A stretch of 64,000 nt of DNA, taken from NCBI RefSeq assembly GCF_013205025.1, contig NZ_JABMLE010000001.1, positions 248,001-312,000 on the forward strand, written 5' to 3'. Below, piece by piece: positions 16,199 to 24,764 of the stretch (its first letter is position 1; each line of letters begins with the position of its first letter). This stretch comes from Rathayibacter sp. VKM Ac-2857. Its GTDB lineage: Bacteria > Actinomycetota > Actinomycetes > Actinomycetales > Microbacteriaceae. The notes beneath the pieces were generated by a model, which saw nothing but the letters and a program-made list of their open reading frames with translations, was not told the DNA's origin and searched no databases. The position numbers and the translations under genes are program-made.

Positions 16199-17548
16199 AT
16201 GCCCGACGACTCCCCCTCGCTCGACCTCGTGATCCGCTCCTCCGCCGTCCTCACCGAGAACGGGACGCGGCCCGCCAGCGTCGCCGTCGCGGGCGGAGTC
16301 ATCGTCGCCGTGGGCGACATCGACGCGCCCTGGAAGACCCTCGAGGAGGTCGTCCTCCCCGCCGGCCAGGTGCTGCTGCCCGGGATCGTCGACACCCATG
16401 TGCACGTCAACGAGCCCGGCCGCACCGAGTGGGAGGGCTTCGCCTCCGCGACCCGTGCGGCCGCGGCCGGCGGCGTCACCACGATCATCGACATGCCGCT
16501 CAACTCGATCCCGCCGACGACCACCGTCGCGGGCCTCGAGGCCAAGAAGGCCGCGGCCGGTCCGCAGGCGCTCGTCGACGTCGGCTTCTGGGGCGGGGCG
16601 ATCCCCGAGAACCTCGGCACCCTGCGCGAGCTGCACGACGCCGGCGTCTTCGGCTTCAAGTGCTTCCTCTCGCCCAGCGGCGTCGACGAGTTCCCGCACC
16701 TCAGCACCGAGCAGCTCTTCGCGGCGATGGCCGAGATCGCCGCGTTCGACGGCCTGCTGATCGTGCACGCCGAGGACCCGGACGAGCTCGAGGCGAGCGC
16801 GAACAGCGGCGGCACCTCCTACGACGCCTTCGTCGACTCCCGGCCGCCGACCTCCGAGAACTCGGCGATCGCGAGCGTGATCCAGGCCGTCCGCGAGACG
16901 GGCGGGCGGGCGCACATCCTGCACCTCTCCTCCGCCGAGGCGCTGCCGCTGCTGCGCGAGGCGAAGGCCGAGGGCCTGCGGATCACCGCGGAGACCTGCC
17001 CGCACTACCTCACCTTCGACGCCGAGACGATCCCCGACGGCGGCACGCAGTTCAAGTGCTGCCCGCCGATCCGGGACGAGCGCAACCGCGAGCTGCTCTG
17101 GAAGGGGCTGCTCGACGGCACGATCGACCTGATCGCGTCCGACCACTCCCCCGCCACCGCCGAACTCAAGTTCGCGCACGACGGCGACTTCGGCCTCGCC
17201 TGGGGCGGCATCTCGGGCCTCGAGCTGAGCTTCCGCGCGGTCTGGACGGGAGCGCGCGAGCGCGGGATCCCGCTCGAGCAGGTCGTGGCCTGGATGTCGA
17301 CGGCGACGGCGGCGTTCGCCGGGCTCGGGCAGAAGGGCCTGCTGCGCGCCGGCGCGGACGCCGACCTGGTCGCGTTCAAGCCGGAGGCGGCGTCGCCGGT
17401 CGACGTCGACGCGCTCTCGCACAAGAACAAGGTCTCCGCCTACGACGGCCGTGTGCTGCGCGGCGCCGTCGCGGCGACCTGGGTCGGCGGAGTCCGGGTC
17501 ACGGGCGAGACCTCGGCGCCGGTCGGCCGGCTCCTCGAGCGTCCCTGA
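16199..17548 (+). CDS. allB: Allantoinase
   Basis: Binuclear zinc amidohydrolase opening allantoin to allantoate. The 449-residue product contains DTHVHVNEPGRTEWEGF (first His ligands), DMPLNSIPPTTT, the carboxylated-lysine region FGFKCFLSP, LIVHAEDP, HILHLSS, and LIASDHSPAT with the catalytic Asp. These distinguish allantoinase from dihydropyrimidinase. The ATG at 16199 is preferred. It is followed by 286 bp with no gene but containing an operator-like site, then uricase. Confidence 0.95.
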   Translation: MPDDSPSLDLVIRSSAVLTENGTRPASVAVAGGVIVAVGDIDAPWKTLEEVVLPAGQVLLPGIVDTHVHVNEPGRTEWEGFASATRAAAAGGVTTIIDMPLNSIPPTTTVAGLEAKKAAAGPQALVDVGFWGGAIPENLGTLRELHDAGVFGFKCFLSPSGVDEFPHLSTEQLFAAMAEIAAFDGLLIVHAEDPDELEASANSGGTSYDAFVDSRPPTSENSAIASVIQAVRETGGRAHILHLSSAEALPLLREAKAEGLRITAETCPHYLTFDAETIPDGGTQFKCCPPIRDERNRELLWKGLLDGTIDLIASDHSPATAELKFAHDGDFGLAWGGISGLELSFRAVWTGARERGIPLEQVVAWMSTATAAFAGLGQKGLLRAGADADLVAFKPEAASPVDVDALSHKNKVSAYDGRVLRGAVAATWVGGVRVTGETSAPVGRLLERP

Positions 17549-17592
17549 GCCGTCACCGGCAGCGGAGTCGCAGCGACGGGGTCGCGCCGCGT

Positions 17593-17608
17593 GTTCCGGT
17601 CACGTTTC
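17593..17608 (+). promoter_or_regulatory. GTTCC-N6-GTTTC operator upstream of uricase
   Basis: GTTCC-GGTCAC-GTTTC has one mismatch to the perfect repeat and the same 11-bp period. It lies 45 bp after the allB stop and about 230 bp before uricase. Confidence 0.5.
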
Positions 17609-17834
17609 GGCCGTGTGAACTCCCGCGGTTCCGCACGCGCTTCCGGGCGGATCGCACAAGACTCGGGGCTCACGGGTGGCGGACGCTGAGTGCTCCGCCG
17701 GTGCGGCGGGACCGGCCCGCGGGGCATCCTGGCAGACGGGCACCGCAGTCCAGCACCGCAGCCGGCACCGCCCACCGCGCGGCCGCGGACTCCCGCGCAC
17801 CGCCACGAACCACCGAACGCGAACAGGAGCGGAC

Positions 17835-18755
17835 ATGTCGATCGTCCTCGGAGACCACCAGTACGGGAAGGCCGAGAACCGCGTCGTCCGGATCTACCGC
17901 GACAGCCCGCGGCACGAGATCCACGACGTGAACGTCTCGACCGCCCTGCGCGGCGACTTCGAGGCCGCGCACCTGACCGGCGACCAGTCTGCGGTCCTGC
18001 CCACGGACACCCAGAAGCAGACCGCCTACTCCTTCGCGAAGGAGAAGGGCCTGCGCTCGATCGAGGCGTACGGCCTCGAGCTCGCCCGGCACTTCGTCGA
18101 CGGGACCGCGACCGTGCACGGCGCGCGCATCGAGATCGAGGAGTTCGCCTGGGAGCGCGTCCTGGTCGACGGCGCGGAGCACGACCACACCTGGGTCCGG
18201 AAGGGCCAGGAGGTGCGCATCGCCTCCGTCACCGTCGAGGGCACCGGCGACGCGCAGCAGGTCTGGATCACCGGCGGCTTCAAGGATCTGACGATCCTCA
18301 AGTCCACCGGCTCGGAGTTCCACGGCTTCCTGACCGACCCGTACACCGTGCTCCCGCCGACCCGGGACCGCGTGATGGCGACCTCGCTGGTCGCGAAGTG
18401 GCGCTTCGCCCTGACGGACGACGAGATCACGGCCACCGACTGGGAGGCCGTCTACGCCGGGGTGAAGGCGCTGATGATCAGCCGCTTCGCCACCGTGCAC
18501 TCGCTCGCGCTGCAGCAGACGCTCTTCGAGATGGGCAAGGCGGTGCTGGAGGAGTTCCCGCAGATCGTCGAGGTGCGCCTCTCCGCCCCGAACAAGCACC
18601 ACTTCCTCTACGACCTCTCGCCCTTCGGCGTCGAGAACGACAACGAGGTCTACCACGCCGCCGACCGGCCCTACGGACTGATCCAGGCCGCCGTCACCCG
18701 CGACGACGCGCCGGACGCCGGGCCCGCCTGGCGCGCGTACTCGGGACTGGTGTGA
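17835..18755 (+). CDS. Urate oxidase (uricase)
   Basis: Cofactor-free oxidase converting urate to 5-hydroxyisourate. The 306-residue protein has the two T-fold domains: YGKAENRVVRIYRD, VLPTDTQKQTAYSFAKEKG (active-site Thr and Lys nearby), HTWVRKGQEVR, the substrate Phe/Leu region LTILKSTGSEFHGF, FATVHSLALQQTLFEMG, and LSAPNKHHFLYDL with the conserved His. The ATG follows AGGAGC. Its stop overlaps the guanine deaminase GTG. Confidence 0.97.
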   Translation: MSIVLGDHQYGKAENRVVRIYRDSPRHEIHDVNVSTALRGDFEAAHLTGDQSAVLPTDTQKQTAYSFAKEKGLRSIEAYGLELARHFVDGTATVHGARIEIEEFAWERVLVDGAEHDHTWVRKGQEVRIASVTVEGTGDAQQVWITGGFKDLTILKSTGSEFHGFLTDPYTVLPPTRDRVMATSLVAKWRFALTDDEITATDWEAVYAGVKALMISRFATVHSLALQQTLFEMGKAVLEEFPQIVEVRLSAPNKHHFLYDLSPFGVENDNEVYHAADRPYGLIQAAVTRDDAPDAGPAWRAYSGLV

Positions 18756-20191
18756 GCGGAGCGTCTGCTCCGGGCGCCGGCCCGCGCGGCGTGCATCGCG
18801 GCCACGTCCTGCACGTGGCCGGCCGGCCCACCGTCGACACGGCCGCGAACGCGCTGGTGTCGATCCCGGACGGTGCGCTCGTCGTCGGCGACAGCGGGAC
18901 GATCCTCTGGGTCGGGCCGCACGCCGCGCTCCCCCGCGACTACGCGGACTGGCCGGTCACCGGCGACGCGGGCGCGTTCCTCCTGCCGGGCTTCGTCGAC
19001 ACGCACCTGCACTTCCCGCAGACGTACTCGACCGACGCGTTCGGAGGCGGGCAGCTGCTGGAGTGGCTCGACACGGCGATCTTCCCGGCTGAGTCGCGGC
19101 TGGCCGCCGAGGAGTTCGCCGGCCGCATCGCGCGCGCCTTCACCCGGCGGCGAGTGAGCGCCGGGACGACCGCGGCGATGGTCTTCGGCTCGGCGTTCCC
19201 GCACGCGCAGGACGCGCTGTTCGAGCGGAGCGTCGCGGCGGGGCTGCGGACGGTGTCGGGTCGCGGGCTGCAGACGGTCGGGCCGCCGTCCGCCGCGGCG
19301 CTGCTGACCGGCGAGGACGAGGCGCTCGCGCTCGTCGCCGAGGAGATCGAGCGCTGGCACGCCGTCGACACGGGCGACCCCTCGACGGCGCTGCAGCAGG
19401 TCGCGATCGTCCCCCGCTTCTCGCTATCGGTGACGACGACGACGCTCGCCGGCCTCGGCGAGCTCTACGACGGTGTCCGCGACCGCGGCGTGTACGTGCA
19501 CAGCCACCTCAACGAGAACGACCGGCCGGGCGACGGCGAGATCGCGGCGGTCCTGGCGAGCTTCGGCACCCGCAGCTACCTCGACACCTACGACGGGCTG
19601 TTCCTGCCCGGTTCGCGGCGCGGTGGCTCGTCGCTGCTCGGCCGGAGGACGATCCTCGCGCACGCCGTGCACTGCCAGGACGCGGAGCTGCACCGGATGG
19701 CCGCGACCGGCACCTCGATCGCGCACTGCCCGACCTCGCAGCAGTTCCTCGGCTCCGGCACGATGCCGTGGCGGCGCACCGCGGCCGCGGGCGTCACGAT
19801 CGCGCTCGGCAGCGACATCGGCGCCGGCGACGAGTGGCTGCTCGCGCGGGTGGCCAACGACGCGTTCAAGGTGCACCTGTCGGAGGAGGGCGACGCGTCG
19901 ATCGCGCTGCACCCGGCCCAGCTGCTCTTCACCGCGACGCTGGCGGGCGCTCGGGCGCTGGACATGGAGGAGCGCTTCGGCAACTTCGACCTCGGCAAGG
20001 ACGCGGACTTCCTCCGCATCGAGCCGGACCGCTGGGAGCCGCTCGCGGAGGTGCTGGCGCTCGGCGTCCGCGCCGACGACCTGGAGGAGGCGACGGCGCA
20101 GCTGCTGTTCGCCCTGCTGCTCGGGCTGCGCGAGCCCGCCATCGCCGCGGTGCACGTGCAAGGTCGCCGGGTGCTCGCTCCGGCGGAGTGA
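18752..20191 (+). CDS. guaD: Guanine deaminase
   Basis: Zinc aminohydrolase converting guanine to xanthine, the substrate of the XDH encoded upstream. The 479-residue protein has LPGFVDTHLHFPQTYSTDAFGG, YVHSHLNEN, AHAVHCQDAEL, AHCPTSQQFLGSG and ALGSDIGAGDEW, the metal and substrate residues of the family. The GTG start overlaps the uricase TGA (GTGA), so the two are co-translated. The N-terminal 15 residues are low-complexity. Confidence 0.93.
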   Translation: MSGASAPGAGPRGVHRGHVLHVAGRPTVDTAANALVSIPDGALVVGDSGTILWVGPHAALPRDYADWPVTGDAGAFLLPGFVDTHLHFPQTYSTDAFGGGQLLEWLDTAIFPAESRLAAEEFAGRIARAFTRRRVSAGTTAAMVFGSAFPHAQDALFERSVAAGLRTVSGRGLQTVGPPSAAALLTGEDEALALVAEEIERWHAVDTGDPSTALQQVAIVPRFSLSVTTTTLAGLGELYDGVRDRGVYVHSHLNENDRPGDGEIAAVLASFGTRSYLDTYDGLFLPGSRRGGSSLLGRRTILAHAVHCQDAELHRMAATGTSIAHCPTSQQFLGSGTMPWRRTAAAGVTIALGSDIGAGDEWLLARVANDAFKVHLSEEGDASIALHPAQLLFTATLAGARALDMEERFGNFDLGKDADFLRIEPDRWEPLAEVLALGVRADDLEEATAQLLFALLLGLREPAIAAVHVQGRRVLAPAE

Positions 20192-20268
20192 CCGGCCGTC
20201 GTCCCCGTCCGCGCTGCCCCGCTCGTGTCGTGATCCCGATGATCCTGTGCCCGGGCCGAGCAGCGCGC

Positions 20269-20274
20269 TAGCGT
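20269..20274 (+). promoter_or_regulatory. -10 box of a probable leaderless lipoprotein promoter
   Basis: TAGCGT ends 6 nt before the ATG at 20281. The same hexamer and near-identical spacing occur before cofD and the MFS gene. Confidence 0.5.
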
Positions 20275-20280
20275 CGGGCC

Positions 20281-21249
20281 ATGACCCGTCGACTCGCCTC
20301 GGTCCTCGCCTCCGCGCTGCTGGGCCTCCTGCTCGCCGGCTGCGCGTCGTCGTCGACGCCGGCGTCCGACGCGAGCGCCGCGCCCACCGCCGGCGACCTG
20401 GTCGCGGCGGCGGTCGACATCCGGTTCACCGGCGAGGCGATGCGCCTCTGTCCGTTCGACAGCGATCCCGGCTTCACCATGGGACCGTCCCCGTGCGAGG
20501 ACGCTCTCTCCCTCACCGGGATCGCACCCGACGACCTCCGCTCGCAGAGCGCGGCGCAGGGGTTCCGGCCGCGGACCGAGGACGGCGTCGAGACGATCCC
20601 CGCCTACGTCGTCGGACGCCTCTCGGGACGCTCCTTCGACTTCGTCAGCGCTGACGGCGAGCGGTACGTCCCCGTGGGCAGCAGCACGCCGACCGCCGCG
20701 CCGACCCCGGCTCCGAGCTTCGCGACGGACGAGGAGAAGACCGCCTACTCCGACGCCCAGCCCGTCCCGCAGCCCGAGGGCTGCATGGCCCCGGAGGGCG
20801 GCTGGCGATCGATGGCGGCGCTCGGGCTGCACGAGGCCGCCGCGTACCAGCAAGCGCACCCGCTCACCGTGCTCGGCAACGCGCAGACGTTCGTCGACCA
20901 CAGCACGCAGATCGCACTGCTGTCCGTCGCGGCGGACGCCGACCCCGCGATCGTCGCGGCGGATCTCGCTGCGGCCTTCCCGGGCGCCCTCTGCGTCCTG
21001 CAGTCGGACATCACCGCCGACGACCTGGCCCGCGTCCAGGCCGACCCGGTCCTCACCGCCGCCGAGACCGTCCTGTCCTCGAGCCTCTGGCAGCCGAGCG
21101 AGACGAGCGGCGACGATCCCGACCCGGTCTTCACGGTCCGGATGACGGTCCTCACCGACGAGGCGATCCAGCGCGCAGCCGAGTACCCGGACGGACTCGT
21201 CGAGCTGCAGCCCTGGTTCGAACCCGTCGTCGACCGCGACGCCTCCTGA
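20281..21249 (+). CDS. Uncharacterised lipoprotein
   Basis: A 322-residue product with a type II signal peptide: MTRR then a hydrophobic core and lipobox LLAGC (Cys21), followed by a Ser/Thr/Ala linker. The mature part has no family I recognise. It contains a proline/alanine linker near residues 139-150 and four Cys, suggesting an extracytoplasmic two-part protein. It sits between the uricase operon and repeats and has its own leaderless-type promoter. No functional claim. Confidence 0.8.
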   Translation: MTRRLASVLASALLGLLLAGCASSSTPASDASAAPTAGDLVAAAVDIRFTGEAMRLCPFDSDPGFTMGPSPCEDALSLTGIAPDDLRSQSAAQGFRPRTEDGVETIPAYVVGRLSGRSFDFVSADGERYVPVGSSTPTAAPTPAPSFATDEEKTAYSDAQPVPQPEGCMAPEGGWRSMAALGLHEAAAYQQAHPLTVLGNAQTFVDHSTQIALLSVAADADPAIVAADLAAAFPGALCVLQSDITADDLARVQADPVLTAAETVLSSSLWQPSETSGDDPDPVFTVRMTVLTDEAIQRAAEYPDGLVELQPWFEPVVDRDAS

Positions 21250-21292
21250 GCAGGCCGGCCCAGCCGCAGCACCCGTACGTCGAGGGCCCACC

Positions 21293-21390
21293 ATGCTGGT
21301 CGAGCAGCCCCGCCAGGGGCGTATCGAGACCCACGCGTGCAGACGGTGGTGGATCTCGATACGCGCGCTGCGCGCGCTACTCGATCAGCA
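21293..21390. repeat. Composite F-spacer-R palindromic repeat, short form (98 bp)
   Basis: F (21293-21332) with GTCGAGCAG and an extra base in the apex; R (21351-21390) with a GCGCGC-rich arm. The spacer is only 18 bp (contains TGCAGACGGTGG), unlike the roughly 50 bp of the 11488 unit. Confidence 0.8.
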
Positions 21391-21472
21391 TGAATGCGCT
21401 CAGCCCCGAAAGGGTCGACCAGCCCCACAAGGCTCAGCCACGATGATGGAACAGTCCCGCAGGGTCCCCTCC

Positions 21473-21675
21473 ATGCTGGTCCCGCAGCCCCGCGGGGACC
21501 CCTCCATGCTGGTCGCGCAGCCCCGCGGGGCCCGCCTTCATGCTGGTCGCGCAGTCCCGCAGGGTCCGCCTCCATGCTGGTCGCGCAGCCCCGCGGGGCC
21601 CGCCTTCATGCTGGTCGCGCAGTCCCGCAGGGTCCGCCTCCATGCTGGTCGCGCAGCCCCGCGGGGCCCGCCTCC
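21473..21675. repeat. 34-bp tandem repeat array with 68-bp higher-order period
   Basis: Six head-to-tail units (starts 21473, 21506, 21540, 21574, 21608, 21642), each beginning ATGCTGGTC and containing either CCCCGCGGGG or TCCCGCAGGG. From 21506 the two types alternate, and 21506-21573 equals 21574-21641. The unit is the left half of the F palindrome. A decayed unit precedes at about 21443. No gene is supported from 21250 to 21780. Confidence 0.85.
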
Positions 21676-21774
21676 ATGCTGGTCGAGTAGCCCCGCCAGG
21701 GGCGTATCGAGACCCACGCGTGCAGACGGTGGCGGATCTCGATACGCGCGCTGCGCGCGCTCCTCGATCGACAT
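21676..21774. repeat. Composite F-spacer-R repeat, short form, fused to the tandem array
   Basis: F at 21676-21715 and R at 21734-21774. Its first bases are the seventh unit of the 34-bp array, showing that the array grew from this element. Confidence 0.8.
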
Positions 21775-21780
21775 GGTTGC

Positions 21781-23316
21781 TCAGCGCAGCCGCAGCGCCA
21801 GGAAGAGGTCGGCGCGGTCCGAGGTGTTCGACAGGTCGCGCTGCGTCAGCTCCTCCACGCGGGCGATGCGGTAGCGGACCGTGTTGAGGTGCAGGTGCGT
21901 CTGCTCAGCCGCGCGCACCCAGGAGCCGCCGCAGTCGAGGAACGCCGAGAGCGTCGCGACCAGCTGCGAGTTGTAGCGCGCGTCGTGCTCGAGCAGCCGC
22001 CCCAGCACGAGCTCGACGAACACCGCGCGGAGATGGTCGGGCACCGCGCTCAGCAGCTGGACCGCCGAGGTCACCTCGCCCGCCGTGCCGATCCGCACCG
22101 GGGAGCCGTCGCCCGGCGCGGACGGCAGCCGCAGCGCGTAGCGCGCCGACCGCAGCGCCCCGCCGAGCGCGGCCAGCGGACTCGGCGCGCTCACTCCGAC
22201 CCGCAGCACCGCTCCGTCCAGCGCCGCACCGGCCCGGCGCAGCGCCGCGGTCACCACGGCCAGGGCTTCGTCGTCCGTCACCGGGACCAGCGCCACTGCA
22301 CCGTCGGCATCGCGCCCCACCACGGCCCGGCCCAGGTGCGCCACCGCGTCCGTGAGCACCGAGCGCGCGAGCTCGCCGTCGCCGTCCACCGCGGCCGCCA
22401 GCACCGCGAAGCGCTCGACGCCTCCGAGACCCAGCTGGCGGAGGTACACCGCGGTCTCGGACTGCTCGCTGTCCTCCTCGATCAGCTCGAGCAGCCGGTC
22501 GGCGAGCGCCGCGTCGGCGAGCAGGGCCGCCTCGCGCTGCAGCCGGTACAGCCCGATCACGCCGGTCAACTCGGTGATCGCGTCGAGCAGCGAGGGGTGC
22601 CACTCGTTCCAGTCGCCGGCGACGACGACGAACCACGAGGCGGCGCGGTGCTCCTCCGCTCCCGCGATGGCGAGGATCGACAGCACTCCTCCGTGCGCGT
22701 CCGGCACCGTCACCGGAGTGCGGCGCGAGGTGAGGGCGGCGTGCACGACGCGGTCGACCTCGTCGGCGCTCAGCGGGTCCGCGGACGCGGCGGCGGAGCG
22801 CCCGGTCGCGGTCAGCACGCGCACCGGCCGCCCGAGCTCGGTCGAGGTGCGGGCGATCAGCTCGTCGAGCAGCTGCCCGCGGTAGACCTCGGTCAGCAGC
22901 TGCCGCTGGCGCGCGAGCCCCGCGGTCAGCCGCGCGACCCGATCGCCCGCCAGCGCATTGGAGAGGTGCGCGGTGATCGAGGCGAAGGACACGTCGGCCG
23001 GCACGGCGAACAGCGCGACCCCGTGCCCGCGGCAGGCGGCGACCAGATCGTCGGGCACGAAGCCCAGGAGCCCCTCGCCCGCCAGCAGCGCGACGGCGCC
23101 GGAGGAGGCGACCGCGGCCACGAAGGTCTCGCTGTCCTCGGCCGTGCGCCGCCACATCATGCCGGTGAGCACGAGCTGATCGCGCGCCAGGTAGCGGCGC
23201 GGGTCGAGCAGATCGGTCGTGAACGTCCAGTTCACCTCGCGTGCGAGCGCCTCCTCGGTGGTGTGCACGGCGCAGATCCGCAGCGTCGGCGCGTCGAGGA
23301 GCTCCCGGAGCTGCAC
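21781..23316 (-). CDS. pucR: PucR-family purine catabolism regulator
   Basis: A 511-residue regulator. Residues 1-125 form the purine-catabolism (PucR) N-terminal domain (LRELLDAPTL, DQLVLTGMMW, GLLGFVPDDLVAACRGHGVALF). The middle is GAF/GGDEF-like. The C-terminal HTH_30 domain (about 455-511) has ERTHLHLNTVRYRI-type sequence (AEQTHLHLNTVRYRIARVEEL). Family members respond to allantoin or related effectors. It is the third gene of the uraD-uraH-pucR run, 2 bp from uraH, so it is probably autoregulated with that operon. Its own target sites are unknown. Confidence 0.9.
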   Translation of the reverse strand: MQLRELLDAPTLRICAVHTTEEALAREVNWTFTTDLLDPRRYLARDQLVLTGMMWRRTAEDSETFVAAVASSGAVALLAGEGLLGFVPDDLVAACRGHGVALFAVPADVSFASITAHLSNALAGDRVARLTAGLARQRQLLTEVYRGQLLDELIARTSTELGRPVRVLTATGRSAAASADPLSADEVDRVVHAALTSRRTPVTVPDAHGGVLSILAIAGAEEHRAASWFVVVAGDWNEWHPSLLDAITELTGVIGLYRLQREAALLADAALADRLLELIEEDSEQSETAVYLRQLGLGGVERFAVLAAAVDGDGELARSVLTDAVAHLGRAVVGRDADGAVALVPVTDDEALAVVTAALRRAGAALDGAVLRVGVSAPSPLAALGGALRSARYALRLPSAPGDGSPVRIGTAGEVTSAVQLLSAVPDHLRAVFVELVLGRLLEHDARYNSQLVATLSAFLDCGGSWVRAAEQTHLHLNTVRYRIARVEELTQRDLSNTSDRADLFLALRLR

Positions 23317-23318
23317 GC

Positions 23319-23666
23319 TCAGCTCCCCCGGTAGGTCGAGTAGGCGAACGGGCTGAGCAGCAGCGGGATGTGGAAGTGCGCGGCCGTGTCCTCGAGCCGG
23401 AACGCGACGACGACCTCGGGGTAGAACGACTCCGTCTCCGAGCGCTCGAAGTACACGGCGGTGTCGAAGACGACGCGGTAGACGCCCGCGGGCAGCTCCG
23501 CCGGGCCGAACTCGGCGACGCGGCCGTCGGAGTCCGTCCGCGCGCTCGCGATCGGCTCCCAGCCGGACGCGCCGCGCACCTCGAGCGCGACCGGCACGTC
23601 CTGCGCCGGCCGACCGAGCACGGCGTCGAGCACGTGCGTCGTGACGTGGCTGCGGTGCGCGCTCAT
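23319..23666 (-). CDS. uraH: 5-Hydroxyisourate hydrolase
   Basis: Transthyretin-like enzyme hydrolysing the uricase product to OHCU. The 115-residue protein has STHVLD-like TTHVLDAVLGRPAQDVPV, and the signature C-terminus PFAYSTYRGS (active-site His, Arg and the YRGS tail). The ATG overlaps the uraD stop by 3 bases. Confidence 0.96.
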   Translation of the reverse strand: MSAHRSHVTTHVLDAVLGRPAQDVPVALEVRGASGWEPIASARTDSDGRVAEFGPAELPAGVYRVVFDTAVYFERSETESFYPEVVVAFRLEDTAAHFHIPLLLSPFAYSTYRGS

Positions 23667-24166
23667 CGGCCCGCCTCCACGACGGCGCCGGTCTCGGGAC
23701 CGAGCGCGCGCACCCGCAGCACCGTGATCTCGCGCAGCTGGTCGGCGACGATCCCGCGCTCGATCTCGTCGTCGTGGGCGAGCCGGCGCTCCAGCTCGGC
23801 GACGATCTCGGCGCGGTCGCGCCCGGCCGCGCGGATGAGGAACACCCGACCGAACCGCTCCTCGTAGGCCCGATTCCCGGCCAGCAGGCGCTCCGCCAGC
23901 GCCTCGTCCGGCGAGAGGCTGGCCGCCTGCTCGGCGGCGGAGAAGTCGGAGGAGCGTCCGGTCCCCGCGTGCTTCTCGCCGATCCGGGGGTGGTCGGCCA
24001 GCGCCGCCTCCACCTCCTCGGCGGTCAGCGTGCGCGCGCTCGCGTCGGCCGCGTCGGCGAGGGCCTCGGTCGAGGCGTAGGGCGCCCCCGCGGCGACCTC
24101 GTCGGCCCAGCGCGGGACGGCGAGGCACGCCAGGAGCGCGTCGCGGAGGGAGGTGGGGTCGGTCAT
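23663..24166 (-). CDS. uraD: 2-oxo-4-hydroxy-4-carboxy-5-ureidoimidazoline (OHCU) decarboxylase
   Basis: Makes S-allantoin from OHCU. The 167-residue helical protein has HPRIGEKHAG (catalytic His), an AAEQAASLS segment, the NRAYEERFGRVFLIRAAGRDRAEIVAELERRLAHD core and LREITVLRV. GGAGACC precedes the ATG. It is the first gene of the uraD-uraH-pucR operon and divergent from the mocA-like gene, with about 40 bp between starts. Confidence 0.95.
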   Translation of the reverse strand: MTDPTSLRDALLACLAVPRWADEVAAGAPYASTEALADAADASARTLTAEEVEAALADHPRIGEKHAGTGRSSDFSAAEQAASLSPDEALAERLLAGNRAYEERFGRVFLIRAAGRDRAEIVAELERRLAHDDEIERGIVADQLREITVLRVRALGPETGAVVEAGR

Positions 24167-24195
24167 GCGGTCTCCTCGTCGGCCCGGGCGTGCGG

Positions 24196-24201
24196 CACGA
24201 T
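24196..24201 (+). promoter_or_regulatory. -10-like box 6 nt before the mocA-like ATG
   Basis: CACGAT with 6-nt spacing to the ATG at 24208; a weaker (CANNNT) version of the leaderless arrangement seen elsewhere in the window. Confidence 0.3.
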
Positions 24202-24207
24202 GGTCGG

Positions 24208-24759
24208 ATGGACGTGGTGGGGATGGTGCTCGCGGCGGGCGCAGGCCGGCGCGCGGGCGGGCCGAAGGCGCTGCGACGCGATGCGGCGGGCGTGAGCTGG
24301 GTCGAGCGCGCGGTGGTGCGACTCGAGGCCGCCGGCTGCGGGAGCGTGCTCGTGGTGCTCGGCGCCGGGGCCGAGGAGGCCCGCCGCCTGGTGCCGGAGC
24401 GTGCGCAGGTCGTCGTCGCCGACGCCTGGGCCGAGGGGCTCTCCGCGTCGCTGCGCACCGGACTGCGCGCCGCGCACGGCGACGCCGCCCTGGTGACGCT
24501 CGTCGATCTGCCGGACGAGCCGGCCGCGGTCGGCGAGCGCGTGCTCCGCGACTCCCCCGTCGGTCCGGCGGTGCTCGCGCGGGCGACATACGGCGGTCGC
24601 CCCGGTCATCCGGTGCTCCTGGGCAGCGCGCACTGGCGGCCGCTCGCGGCGGCGCTCACCGGCGACTCCGGCGCCCGCGACTACCTGGCGGCGCACGGAG
24701 CGCTCGGAGTGGAGTGCGGGGATCTCTTCTCGGGAGCCGACCGCGACGGACCCGGCTGA
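24208..24759 (+). CDS. MocA-like molybdenum cofactor cytidylyltransferase / NTP transferase
   Basis: A 183-residue nucleotidyltransferase with the opening GMVLAAGAGRRAGGPKAL, DAWAEGLSASLRTGL, LVTLVDLPDEP and RPGHPVLLGSAHW. This is the MocA/YgfJ layout, which makes the MCD form of Moco or, in XDH clusters, assists Moco insertion. The location beside xanthine-dehydrogenase pathway genes supports that role. The ATG at 24208 is preferred to a GTG at 24190. Confidence 0.82.
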   Translation: MDVVGMVLAAGAGRRAGGPKALRRDAAGVSWVERAVVRLEAAGCGSVLVVLGAGAEEARRLVPERAQVVVADAWAEGLSASLRTGLRAAHGDAALVTLVDLPDEPAAVGERVLRDSPVGPAVLARATYGGRPGHPVLLGSAHWRPLAAALTGDSGARDYLAAHGALGVECGDLFSGADRDGPG

Positions 24760-24764
24760 GGCGG

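Noticed and set aside
21443-21774. CRISPR-like array
   Set aside because: Units are directly abutting 34-bp repeats with no unique spacers, no leader and no cas genes in the window; they derive from the local palindromic repeat.
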